NCBI GenBank assembly: GCA_001414485.1
Contig: LLEY01000321.1
Coordinates: 1 to 29,133 of the forward strand
Length of the DNA: 29,133 nt
DNA from: Calycina herbarum
Lineage: Eukaryota > Ascomycota > Leotiomycetes > Helotiales > Pezizellaceae
Direction of reading: 5' to 3'
Part shown: positions 20,598 to 29,133 of the stretch, piece after piece
Layout of the letters: each line of letters begins with the position of its first letter
Position numbering within the stretch: the stretch's first letter is position 1
The notes under the pieces: model-generated
Databases searched by the model: none
What the model was told of the DNA's origin: nothing
What the model saw: the letters and a program-made list of their open reading frames with translations, nothing else
Made by a program: the position numbers and the translations under genes

Positions 20598-21769
20598 ATG
20601 TCGACTTCTAAATATTCAATTTTGCCATGGACACAAATGAAACAATCTTCAGAGAGTATCTCACAGTCCGATGCTACTCTTCTGGACGAGACCATAGAAA
20701 AAGTGTATGAGCGACAACATTCCAGGTTTAGAATTTTGCCTTGGATTGTTTCTGCTGCGTCGCTCTTGTTGTCGTTGATTCTTCTTGTTGATTCTAGTCG
20801 AATGCATTTGAAATATCCTGAAAGTTGCGTGGCAAAGCATTCCATTTGGTGTAAGTCGTCTCGTCAATTTTGACCTCACATATCTAATCTCGAATAGCAC
20901 CGGCACTCGAGATAGTCAGAGAAGATTATGAGACGATACGCTATGATGGTATGTTACATCTTGGGAGGGGAAAAAGTAAAGTATGCTAAGAGTTCTGTTA
21001 GGTTCGATACAGAATGGTAGTCCCTTTAAAGGACCTCCAAGCCCGAGTGTTGACGCAGCTTGGGACAATCTCACTTCCAGTAAGTTCAGCGCACACATTA
21101 TCCCCCATCATATCGCATAGAAAGATTTCTAATTAACTGACGTAGTTGGAACTTTCGCAATCGAGAAGGACGAACTCATCAGAATTGGGGGGAATCCAGA
21201 GTTTGCCGTCACATACCCCGATGATGTTGGTGGGGGAGCTGGTGGAATGTACATGGCAGACTTGGAAGGTATGTACCCTGCTTCTCAAAGAAAAGTCAAT
21301 TCTGATAGATTTTATTTAGTATTCCACCAGATTCACTGCGTGAATCTTTTATGGCAGACCACATACCCCGATTATTACACCGAAATCAAAGAAGACTTCA
21401 AGAAAGACGAACATACTCTACGAAACCACCTCGATCACTGTGCAGACCTGCTTCGACAATCGTTAATGTGTGATGCCGAGTAAGTTTAAACGTAAAGCTT
21501 TACTGCGATAGTACTGAATATGTGATAGCGTTTCCGTGCTTCATTATGAGTGGGTAGAATTCCGGTGAGTTCGACTTTGTGTTGGAAGAAATCTCGCTAA
21601 TTGTCTTGTTATCTGCAGAGACATTCCATACCCAAACTTTAGCACCCTACACAAATGCCGAAACTTCGATGATATTTTGCAATGGGGGAGGGATAAACAA
21701 GTCCCGAGATATCGTGGTGGTCGATTTTTGAAGCCTCCTGGAACGAAGGGGAGGGTTGATGACCCTTAG
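20598..21769 (+). CDS. UstYa-like oxidase 3 (DUF3328)
   Basis: This is the third UstYa-type oxidase. Seven exons keep the frame: 20598-20850, 20898-20948, 21002-21079, 21146-21268, 21320-21479, 21529-21564 and 21619-21769 (283 residues). Start ATG 20598 gives MSTSKYSILPW. One membrane segment lies at about residues 49-64. Then follow SPALEIVREDYETIRYD, AAWDNLT, and a glycine stretch GGGAGGMYMADLE just before the first motif. The two catalytic motifs are canonical: HQIHC (171-175) and HLDHC (205-209), followed by LRQSLMCDADVSV. The C-terminal block CRNFDDILQWGRDK is also typical. The gene is intact. It is the most canonical member of the three and lies downstream of the precursor in the same orientation. 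The exact reaction it performs cannot be read from sequence. Confidence 0.93.
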
Positions 21770-23879
21770 TTTATTTCGTATCTTGGAAGCTTTCGGAGGT
21801 GGGAGAAAACGGGGGCTGGCAGTAACAGCAGAGTTCAAGAATAATTACATCCGAATGTTAAAGTGGTTCTTTTGTTTACTTTTTGGAACTTTAATCTAGC
21901 AGTCTGGGCTTCAAGTTCCCCCACTAAAAATCACAATTTGACCTACATTATGATACTTTACAATCAATTTCCAACCCCTCGATTCCACGTAATCGTGTAT
22001 ACACTTGGCTTTAGAATCATGTGTAGTGGTGTATGGAGGTGTGTGCTCGCTCTCTCATGTTGTACGATTTCGCTTGTGGATTATCTCGTCTTCTAGCTTG
22101 AGATATACATGAGAACTAAAAGACTTCAAGTATTGTTGATTAAAAGAACTGATCTGAGATCTCTACTGCGAGACTTAGTATTAGTATTTAATTCCTTTCA
22201 TGTTTTAAATTGTCATAGCATCGTAGGCGCATCTTGGAGTAAAGTCCCCCAAATGACTCAGGTTTCGTGACTAGTGCTGCCAATCTACCTCGACTTTGCA
22301 AAGTATTTGAAATTGAAAAATAAAAGGGAATTTTCAACGACCATGAGACACTCAAAGATTCATCTATTTAAGTTATCTATCAATATGCACTGTTTTATGC
22401 AAGCCAAGAAAGCAAAACGGATGGATCACTTACATAGTGATTCCGGCTTCTTCTTTTTTTTCGCGGTTTTTTCCTTCCTCATCAATCACGATTAAATTTA
22501 AGAGTCTTCTTGGTTTAAACTAGTCAATTTCTTTATATCGCAGGCTTTGGACTTTGAAATCTACTCGGACCTTATTTCCTAACCCTCACATCTTCCATAT
22601 GGCCCCTCGATGAACGAAGGCTCAAATCAGGTGGCTACAGCACAACGTATAGCTTGGGCAGCGAATAGGGCAGAATAAAGAAGAGGAGAGGAGTTAGGCA
22701 GCGAGGATGCGAATGATAGACAGCTAGAAGTAGATGCCGCAATCACGCTAGTGGCAGTACCGGAAACAGCACCGTCCTACCCCCCCTGAAGCGCCAATTC
22801 CCGGACTGAAATTGGGACTCACTCTTCAACAACTGCAAGAACCGCAAATACGACAAGCAATGCGATACGAAGCAGAAAAGTGCGAGAAATGTCACCACGA
22901 CCAACTCAGCATATAGTCTTCCCCGGGGGGGGCGGGGTTGAAATACTACTCCTCCATCTCCTGGAAAAGGTTTCCAAACATCCATTCTCGCCAAGAATGC
23001 TACTCCAACTCCGGCCAAAAATTCTTCAACGACATCAAGTAAAACGAAAAGATAAAGGCTGGAGAGGCGTTGGTAGATCGCAATGAAGCATGATCTGAGC
23101 TTCTAGGCTACATGGAACATGATCAGGTAGGATGGAATATGAGCTGGGGGTTTGATCCAGCGGTTACGCACACACTCGTTTAGCATATTATTTTTTGATT
23201 TTGACTTCAGTCATATTTAAATTTATAAATTCGTCATTCACTTTTACAAATTTTCTTCCAAAGAGAAAGATGGGTATAAGTAACTACTCATGTCCAGACA
23301 AGCATACTCGGAGACATAGTACTCGAAATTTGCATGCGGAAGTCATCTATGCTCCTGAGCCAATATCAAGAACAAACCTAGCTACAGGTTGAAAATAGTG
23401 TGAGTTTGAAGAGGCAGGGGGAACAACCCGGAGAATCTTCAAGGGTGGTCGAATCTTTTGAACTAAGGAAAGAAGCATATAAGAAGTTTTATAATAATTT
23501 ACCTTAATCGATTCAATTGGAATATCGTACGACCAAAAGGGTGTTGGTATTCATAGCGGAGAGAAGTAGAACATAACTTCTACTATACGAACGATCTAGG
23601 AGAATGACAATGCTTGAGTGCTGATTGTGAGAGTCCAACTCGCACAATATCTCATGTTGTGCGAAGTGGTTTGGAATAATCGGCCATTCTCCGAGACAAT
23701 TGAGTACAATGTGACCCACTGTTACACTTCTTTGACATCTTTCACTGGATGGTAGCAAGACTTGTATAGCATATTGACTTGACTTCTAGGGCCGTGGTTG
23801 GGAAAAAGAGAATGTGAGCAATGGTGATTTGAATTCTGGTTTCTAGGATTTCAAATATTGGGTATACGCAAGCGGTTTA
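21770..23879. other. right border of the cluster, no supported gene
   Basis: About 2.1 kb is AT-rich in places with short open frames only. Near 22830-22910 the plus strand reads like a broken zinc-cluster fragment (CKNRKYDKQCD, then after a shift CEKCHHDQ). It has stops on both sides and cannot be called a gene. G and C runs occur at 22780-22790 and 22923-22935. Confidence 0.4.
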
Positions 23880-25121
23880 TTAAGACGAGAAACTCGTGAT
23901 CCATGGATCCTCTTCATCTTCCTCTTCCACTTTCTCTTCCATCCTATCCAACCCACCCTCATCCTTCTTCAAAAAGGCCTTGCACTCCCTAAAAATCATT
24001 GCCCAACTCCTCAAGTGACCCTCCGCATCCTCAAACAACTTCTCTCTGTTCTCTTCTCCCAACAGCTCTTCAACCTCGATCTTCTTTTCCAACTCAACTG
24101 GCTCATAATCATTCTACCATCCCCCAAATCCACTCCTCCATTTATCATATCCCGGCTTCCCCAACACCCTCAACCGATTCATAAACCTTGCCCACCCCAC
24201 TCCTTCATAATACCGGAAATCAATCCTAAACCACGTACAACAATGATCATAAGTCAACGTCCTAGACCCACAACCACCATTCTCTTGACTTCCTAGATAC
24301 CATTTCGTAGCCCATACCTCGCATGAGTCGACCGTGTCTTCAATAGAAAGCCTGCAATCAACAGCATCGCCTGTGGGTGGATCCCTTTCAAGCCAAACAT
24401 GTTGACATATATTCTCCATGCGATCCCAAGTTCCATATATCTTCGTTCGATTTTCCATACAGACCTTCTGAGTTTGAAAAACCAGTTCTCCATTTCGTGA
24501 AAAATTTCTAGCTTATGTCTCTATGCCGCCCATTGTAGTAAATTCCCGTCCAATCTGACCCCATCAGATCCAAAACCCGTCGACATTTAGGATCTTGTTT
24601 CCATCGTTTCATGGCCATTTTGACAAGTTTGCTGTTGATGTCTGGGCATATGGCTTCTTGCATACTTCAAGAAAAGTCACCGTAGACCTTATCTTGGTAG
24701 CAGCATGCTGGCATTTCGAGCTTTGACTGACGAATGATTCTGAAGGCGAAATTCTGGGCGTCTTTCGTACAATGTGTACCTTTTTGCAGATCTCGCAGAC
24801 GATGTGTTCTGGTAGGTCTCTTTCGAGAAGGTATAAAAGTGAGGCTCTCTCAGATGGTTCTCTGGCTGGTTCTCTGTCCACTAGGAGTTTCGAGCGGTAT
24901 TGGTCGCCGAAGAGTTGTAAAGGTGAGACTCCCTCAGACGGTTCACTGGCTGGCCTTTTTAGGTATATGTCCCCGGGGAGTTCTTTGATGTGCTTGCAAG
25001 TGATGGAAAAAGACACCACTGACGATATTGGAAGGTGAGAGAGGATTTCATGGAGGACATCTAGTGGGAGTACCACCAAAGGAGACGAGAAGAGGGCAAG
25101 TGGTCGAGGATTGTTGTGGTC
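23880..25121 (-). pseudogene. F-box family protein, heavily damaged paralogue
   Basis: This is a relic of the same F-box-like family as the gene at 6610-8024. Matching blocks in order are RPLALFSSPLVV, the F-box LDVLHEILSHLPISSVVSFS, LLERDLPEHIVCEICKKVH, then KMAMKRWKQDPKCRRVLDLMG, CQHVWLERD, WATKWYLG, WFRIDFRYYEGVGWARFMNRLRVLGK and EENREKLF...DPW. No ATG start is present: the frame enters from upstream through a TTG near 25079. The block from about 24700 to about 24520 is in a different frame from what lies before and after it, so two frameshifts compensate each other. An in-frame TGA lies near 24666 and a TAG at 24116-24114. The intron of the other copy has no counterpart here. It also contains an insertion relative to its paralogue (about residues 40-75, with duplicated EPSE blocks). 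Confidence 0.75.
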
Positions 25122-25533
25122 TCATGATTCGCATTGGGAGAGGGGACTTTGGACGTTGGCCATATTGTTCAAGAACCAAGTGTCTTTGATTGACGGTTGA
25201 AGTATGTGGATTTGTAGGTGGAATGGAAAGGGAGTTGAAGTGAAGTCCAGAAAGGCGGGTTCCAGCAGGCGATTTAGGTAGCAAATAAGCTAACAAAAAG
25301 CGGCATGACATACCTATCCTTATTCCAACTTTCTAGTACATTTTAGTATTACCCCAAATACTTTGGGAAAATTGCACTTGGTTGTTTTAAAATACTTAAA
25401 AAATATGCTAGAAATCCTGGAACAACTAGCTCGATTGTTTCAGAGGAGTTGGAACAACGAGATCAGTAGAATATTCAAGAGCGGTGATTCTTACTCCTAA
25501 AACGCCCATGATCCCCCACCATCTTTTCCAAAT
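25122..25533. other. gap between F-box pseudogene and oxidoreductase
   Basis: I see no gene in these 412 bp. The part next to 25121 is probably the lost 5' end of the F-box relic; the rest is AT-rich and should hold the 3' end of the oxidoreductase gene. Confidence 0.4.
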
Positions 25534-26576
25534 TCACTTCTTACTCAAAATCTCCCTTCCCCTTTTCCTCACCTCCCCACACTCCAAAGTCCTAGTTCCC
25601 TCCTCCCCATTCACAGCTTCATCAACCATAGCAGCAGCCAACTCGTCAACACGAATAGCATCAATCCCTCCAACGACGAGATTCGGTAGAAATGTCTCTT
25701 TTGCAACTACACCACCTGGTCTCATGATTGAGACTTGGAAATTTGGGGTTTTGGTTTGTTGGTTTAGGAGGGTGTTTTCCATTTCTCCCTGGGATTTTGG
25801 TGAGTATACGGAAAAAAGAACGCAACGGAGCAAGGTCACAGAAGAAGGTTGAGAGAGGAAAGAAGGGAAAAAAGGAAAAAAGAACGGAAGGGAGCAAGAG
25901 CACAGAAGAGGGAAAGAAGGGAAAGAAAAGATACCTTTTGCTTCCTTGAATCCTCCAAAAACCATAATTTCTTCCCACTATCTCTCTCCGCCATCTGTCC
26001 GGAACAAAGTACGAAACGAAACTTCTTTCCTTCTACACTGAGAGTAGAGAATGCTTCTGCTGCTGCGCGGGTATAGTCTATTTGTACTTTCTTAGAGACT
26101 TCTTTACCGGCGGCTTTCAGAGCGGTGGGGGGAAGTCCTATAGCCCTTTTTCGGGGAAGAAAGTGTCAGTAAATCAATAAGGAAGTATGGTAAAGTTCGT
26201 GGATTGAATCGAGACAGGAAATGAAGAAGAAGGATAATTATCTGAAAAGAATTAAGAGAATCAAGGTATCGAGTTTCCCATTCTCCCAAATCTCCTTGTA
26301 TAATGCCCTCAATTCCTTCCTGTGTTGCAATACGTGAAATGAAAACAGCGCTTACCAAATACAACCTTCAGAACCCTTGAGTTGTTCCAACACCTCAGGT
26401 GTATAAACCATGAAATCATCCAGAATTATCACTTGCACCTTCGGATTCGAAGTTGTTTCTTCGGGAAGAGCTCTCCGAGAGATGATTATAAGAGAGGAAA
26501 TTGAGGGGTGTGAGAGTGCTTGGTGGAGGACTTCCTTTCCGATGAAACCGGTCGAACCAGTTAGGATGAGCTTCAT
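25534..26576 (-). CDS. NAD(P)-binding epimerase/NmrA-like oxidoreductase
   Basis: This is a cytosolic Rossmann-fold protein of the atypical short-chain dehydrogenase group (NAD-dependent epimerase or NmrA-like). Its substrate is not known. Three exons fit: 26576-26356, 26145-25935 and 25788-25534 (228 residues). The dinucleotide-binding motif TGSTGFIG is at residues 6-13, near the N-terminus as expected. The second exon gives DYTRAAAEAF and FVLCSGQMAERD, and the third gives the conserved MRPGGVVAK and VDELAAAMVDEAVNG. Introns are 210 and 146 bp, and the second is almost pure pyrimidine on the coding strand and contains a tandem duplication. Size and motif order are normal, and no lesion is seen. 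It lies outside the peptide cluster and need not be part of it. Confidence 0.85.
25810..25928. repeat. imperfect tandem duplication inside an intron
   Basis: Two copies, 25810-25873 and 25874-25928, share GGAAAAAAGAACG, GGAGCAAG, CACAGAAGA and GGAAAGAAGGGAAA. They lie in the second intron of the oxidoreductase gene and keep it purine-rich on the plus strand. Confidence 0.8.
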
Positions 26577-27000
26577 TTTGAGGGATATTGAGTTTGGAGA
26601 CTTTGACGTTAAAAGATATACTTTGGGGAAAGGGGGAGGGGAGATGAATAAAGCGATTTGGAAATGGAAGGAGTCGCTTCCTGGGAATGTTGGCGGGGAA
26701 GGTTACACAGGGGCTCACGAAATGATTTGACCCTATTTCGGACTTCGAGTCTCTGGTAGCTCTTTCCTTGAATAAATCCCGTACTTTAACACTATGTGGT
26801 TGGTCTTTCTATATCTGTGCAAGCTTGAAAATGCCATCAATTTGAAAAGAAGTGAAGATGTCGTCGCTAACTGAGGCTGCCAGGCTGCCATAAGACCATC
26901 ACCAAGTCTTGGCGATAACTGGAGATAGGAAGCCTTTCGTCATAAAGCATCCACAACATCAACCAAGTTCAGCTTGCAACACCAAAAACAAACCACCACC
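26577..27000. promoter_or_regulatory. divergent intergenic region, oxidoreductase / FAS1 protein
   Basis: The two start codons point away from this 424-bp region, which must contain both promoters. No clear TATA box or known site was recognised. Confidence 0.45.
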
Positions 27001-27709
27001 ATGAAATACCTCCCCATCCTCAACCTCCTTCTAACAACAACTCTCATCCACGCCCTCAAACCCCAACAATACCCCATGTCGAACCCAAACCCAAATCTCG
27101 GCCCCGCCATGCCACCCCCCTCCAAAGACGACAACCCCTCTACCAACCCACCCGCAGACTCCGACACAGTTATCCTCTCTGACGTTTTGGGAAACGACCG
27201 TTCCCTCAATATCTTCGCGGGCTTCACACGCGATTTCGCAACTATATCTCAACGATTTGAGGATAGTTCTCTGAATACTACTATCCTCGCGCCTCTAAAC
27301 TCTGCTATCATGGGATTACCTAGGAAGCCTTGGGAGGACCCGGAGGATTATGATAAACTCGGGGCAGATGCGTATGAAGGACCAGAAGGAGAGGGGAGGG
27401 CGCAGAATAATTTGAGGAGGTTTGTGGAAGCACATGTTGTGCCCGTGAGTCCGTGGAAGGAGGGGGAGAAGGTTAAGACGCTTGCTGGGGGTGAGGTTTG
27501 GTGGGAGGGGAAGGATGGAGTGAAATATGTGAGTTTTTCTCTTTTCGCTACTTGCTTGTTTTGCTTCAGGCCGTTGGTGATGAATTGTTCGGTTGGCACC
27601 TGCTAACTTGGGGTAGATTCAACCGGGGAATATCGAAGTTAGTTCTATTGCGAGCAAGGTCTACAATGGAGAGGTCTGGGTCTTGAAAGGAGTGAGGAAT
27701 TATAGATGA
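27001..27709 (+). CDS. secreted fasciclin (FAS1) domain protein
   Basis: FAS1 domains mediate adhesion and surface interactions in secreted or wall-bound proteins. Two exons (27001-27528 and 27617-27709, with an 88-bp intron) give 206 residues. ATG 27001 follows CACCACC and opens a signal peptide (MKYLPILNLLLTTTLIHA, about residues 1-18). A Pro/Asn-rich linker follows. The single FAS1 domain starts at DTVILSDVLGNDRSLNIFAGF and contains the strand LNTTILAPLNSAI and the H-box-like FVEAHVVP. The last exon supplies IQPGNIEVSSIASKVYNGEVWVLKGV, the usual end of the fold. No GPI signal is visible, so it is probably soluble or cell-wall associated. It resembles single-FAS1 fungal proteins. Confidence 0.85.
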
Positions 27710-28396
27710 TTAATGGCATATTGGGTACGGTAGTTGAGGTAAAGATAATGTTTTGATAACATGGCGAGGCGTACAGGTAATGATGAACGAATGAATGAAT
27801 GATTTGGATCTGGGTATTCCTTGCAGGTTGATCTGGATGGCAGTGATCTAGGAGACTTTTTACATAATTAACTACAAGTAGAATACAATACATTTTGTCT
27901 TCCCCACTTATTTAGATAGGAGTCGCAGAACCAATTCCTTTATCCTCAATGAACAGAGTAATTGCTTCCTACTCTTGGCAGTCTATACATCAATACTGCT
28001 GGACCTTGATCAGCAACTACTAACATTTTTTTCCTCGCCAATTTAGGCAGCAACGGAAACTGAGTATATGCCTCTTGCACACACCCTGATGGTCGCAGGT
28101 ATCTCTCTGCATTTGCTAAGACTTCTGCCTCGCTTGTCAAACACTTCTATCAGGCATCAATGATCTCTTTACAAACGAATTGTACTTGATCTAGCCACCT
28201 GACTACCTCTGCTAGCTTCTTTTTTGCCTATAAGTACCTAGCCACGTGCTAGCCAAGGGTCACATATCTACCGACAACAAACATCTCCGGGAGAACAAAA
28301 CCTAAACGCAACCACGAGAAGCCTTGCGCTTTTCGTACCTCTAGTCACTCCATCTACGATTTCCTTCATCGGTCTTTGACAATTGATATCATCAAG
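27710..28396. other. intergenic stretch with a possible gene remnant
   Basis: On the minus strand, 28230-27946 reads as a protein-like frame (KKLAEVVRWLDQVQFVCKEI and, after two stops, ERYLRPSGCVQEAYTQFPLL). It has no start codon or recognisable family. A TATA-like CCTATAAGTA near 28226-28236 could belong to the plus-strand gene that starts further on. Confidence 0.3.
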
Positions 28397-28623
28397 GTAA
28401 GCTACTCCGCCATACAAGTATCTTCGAGGTCAATTTTCAAATTACCCCAGTTTCGCTTAAAGAATCACAAGTGTTGTTTCAAAACGCCTGGGAGAATGAG
28501 AAGCTGTTCTTAATTCTTCCAAACCTTTTCGCACAATACCATATATTCTCCAGAATCTCTAGGGCAAAAGATCGATGTGATGATCGATGAACTTGAAGCT
28601 GAAGCTGACCCTATATTTAACAG
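28397..28623 (+). other. probable 5' UTR intron of the last gene
   Basis: A good donor AAG|GTAAGC at 28396-28397 and an acceptor TTAACAG|ATG ending at 28623, with CTGAC shortly upstream, frame a 227-bp intron directly before the start codon. Confidence 0.5.
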
Positions 28624-29089
28624 ATGCCTTCCTACCCAAAGTCAGTCGCCGACAGTGTGGCCGACACCGTCTTCACCGAAGCCACCGCACCTTCAACAGC
28701 AACTGGCATTTCCTCCACCGTCGACATCGACGAGAAATTGAACGACCTGAACTTGAAGGATGCTTCTTCAACCGTCACTCCTCAGGCCGCAGCTTCTCTG
28801 CCTGCTTCTAAGGCTAGAGATGGATTGTACCGTGCTGGTGAGCTGATGCAAGAGATTTGGTACTTCTACCGTGAAGAATCATTTGACAAGAATTTCACCA
28901 AGTTCACGAAGAAGGCTGGGGGTGCAAAGATTTATCTCTACAAGGGTGTCGACGAGCAGCCTGTCAAGATCTTCCATAACTTGCCAAAGGGTATTGAAAC
29001 TGAGGAGGACAAGCATGCCATGTTGTCTTTCTTGAGTTCCATGGAGGCTGTCGCTGTCATGCAACCGTTCGTTGTTCGCCTTCTCCAGG
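28624..29089 (+). CDS. unrecognised protein, first coding exon (continues past the window)
   Basis: ATG 28624 follows an intron acceptor and opens a frame that ends at a donor, CAGG|GTAAGT, at 29089/29090. The gene therefore continues beyond the window and only about 155 residues are visible. The first 60 residues are Ser/Thr/Ala-rich and probably disordered. From residue about 63 a structured part begins (KARDGLYRAGELMQEIWYFYREESFDKNFTKFTKK) with a later IFHNLPKGIETEEDKHAMLSFLSSMEAVAVM. No signal peptide or membrane segment is seen. I do not recognise the family; the composition and codon use look like a normally expressed gene. Confidence 0.75.
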
Positions 29090-29133
29090 GTAAGTAAGAG
29101 GTCTACCTGCTTTGATCCGAGAACTCCTCCCCC

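Noticed and set aside
24015..24296. Plus-strand frames rich in Pro, Ser and Thr over the right F-box relic
   Set aside because: Shadows of the minus-strand F-box pseudogene, which aligns with its paralogue.
1..29133. CRISPR arrays, operons, bacterial ribosome binding sites
   Set aside because: The window is clearly eukaryotic, with spliceosomal introns in almost every gene; none of these structures was found.

Overview
The window looks like filamentous ascomycete DNA. Genes carry many short introns (about 45-70 bp) with GTAAGT-like donors and CTAAC-like branch points, gene density is low, and AT-rich transposon relics show C-to-T nonsense changes. F-box relatives and gene styles of this kind make a Leotiomycete (Botrytis/Sclerotinia type) a reasonable guess, but that assignment is inference. 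All intron/exon models were built by hand from splice sites, reading phase and family motifs.

The centre (11889-21769) is a compact gene set for a fungal ribosomally made peptide of the dikaritin type. It contains three full-length UstYa-like (DUF3328) oxidases, each with both HxxHC motifs and one N-terminal membrane segment: 11889-12988 (+), 13638-14714 (-) and 20598-21769 (+). It also contains a 12-helix MFS exporter (15498-17325, +) and a secreted, Kex2-cleaved precursor of 239 residues (18147-18916, +) that holds seven repeat units. Every unit carries a hydrophobic core ending in Leu-Ala-Tyr. There are two classes: one like ENIILAFLAYTD and one like ENVIWLILAYDE. I do not recognise these cores from ustiloxin, phomopsin, asperipin or victorin. 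No UstQ-type tyrosinase, methyltransferase, peptidase or regulator gene is visible. The working model is secretory-pathway cleavage at KR, oxidative cyclisation by the UstYa proteins, and export by the MFS protein.

The left flank (1-11888) holds a hexose-transporter-like gene broken by a one-base frameshift (481-2276, -), a long non-coding stretch with simple repeats, and a 399-bp hAT-like MITE (5771-6169). Next come an F-box-family pseudogene (6610-8024, +), a 213-bp foldback (8869-9081) and an internally deleted pogo/Fot1 element with perfect 31-bp terminal inverted repeats (9445-10551). The seven premature stops of that element all sit one C-to-T step from a glutamine codon.

The right flank (21770-29133) holds a second, more damaged F-box paralogue in the opposite orientation (23880-25121, -), so two related dead F-box genes bracket the peptide cluster. 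It is followed by an intact NAD(P)-binding epimerase/NmrA-like oxidoreductase (25534-26576, -), a secreted fasciclin (FAS1) protein (27001-27709, +), and the start of an unrecognised gene that runs off the end (28624 onward, +).
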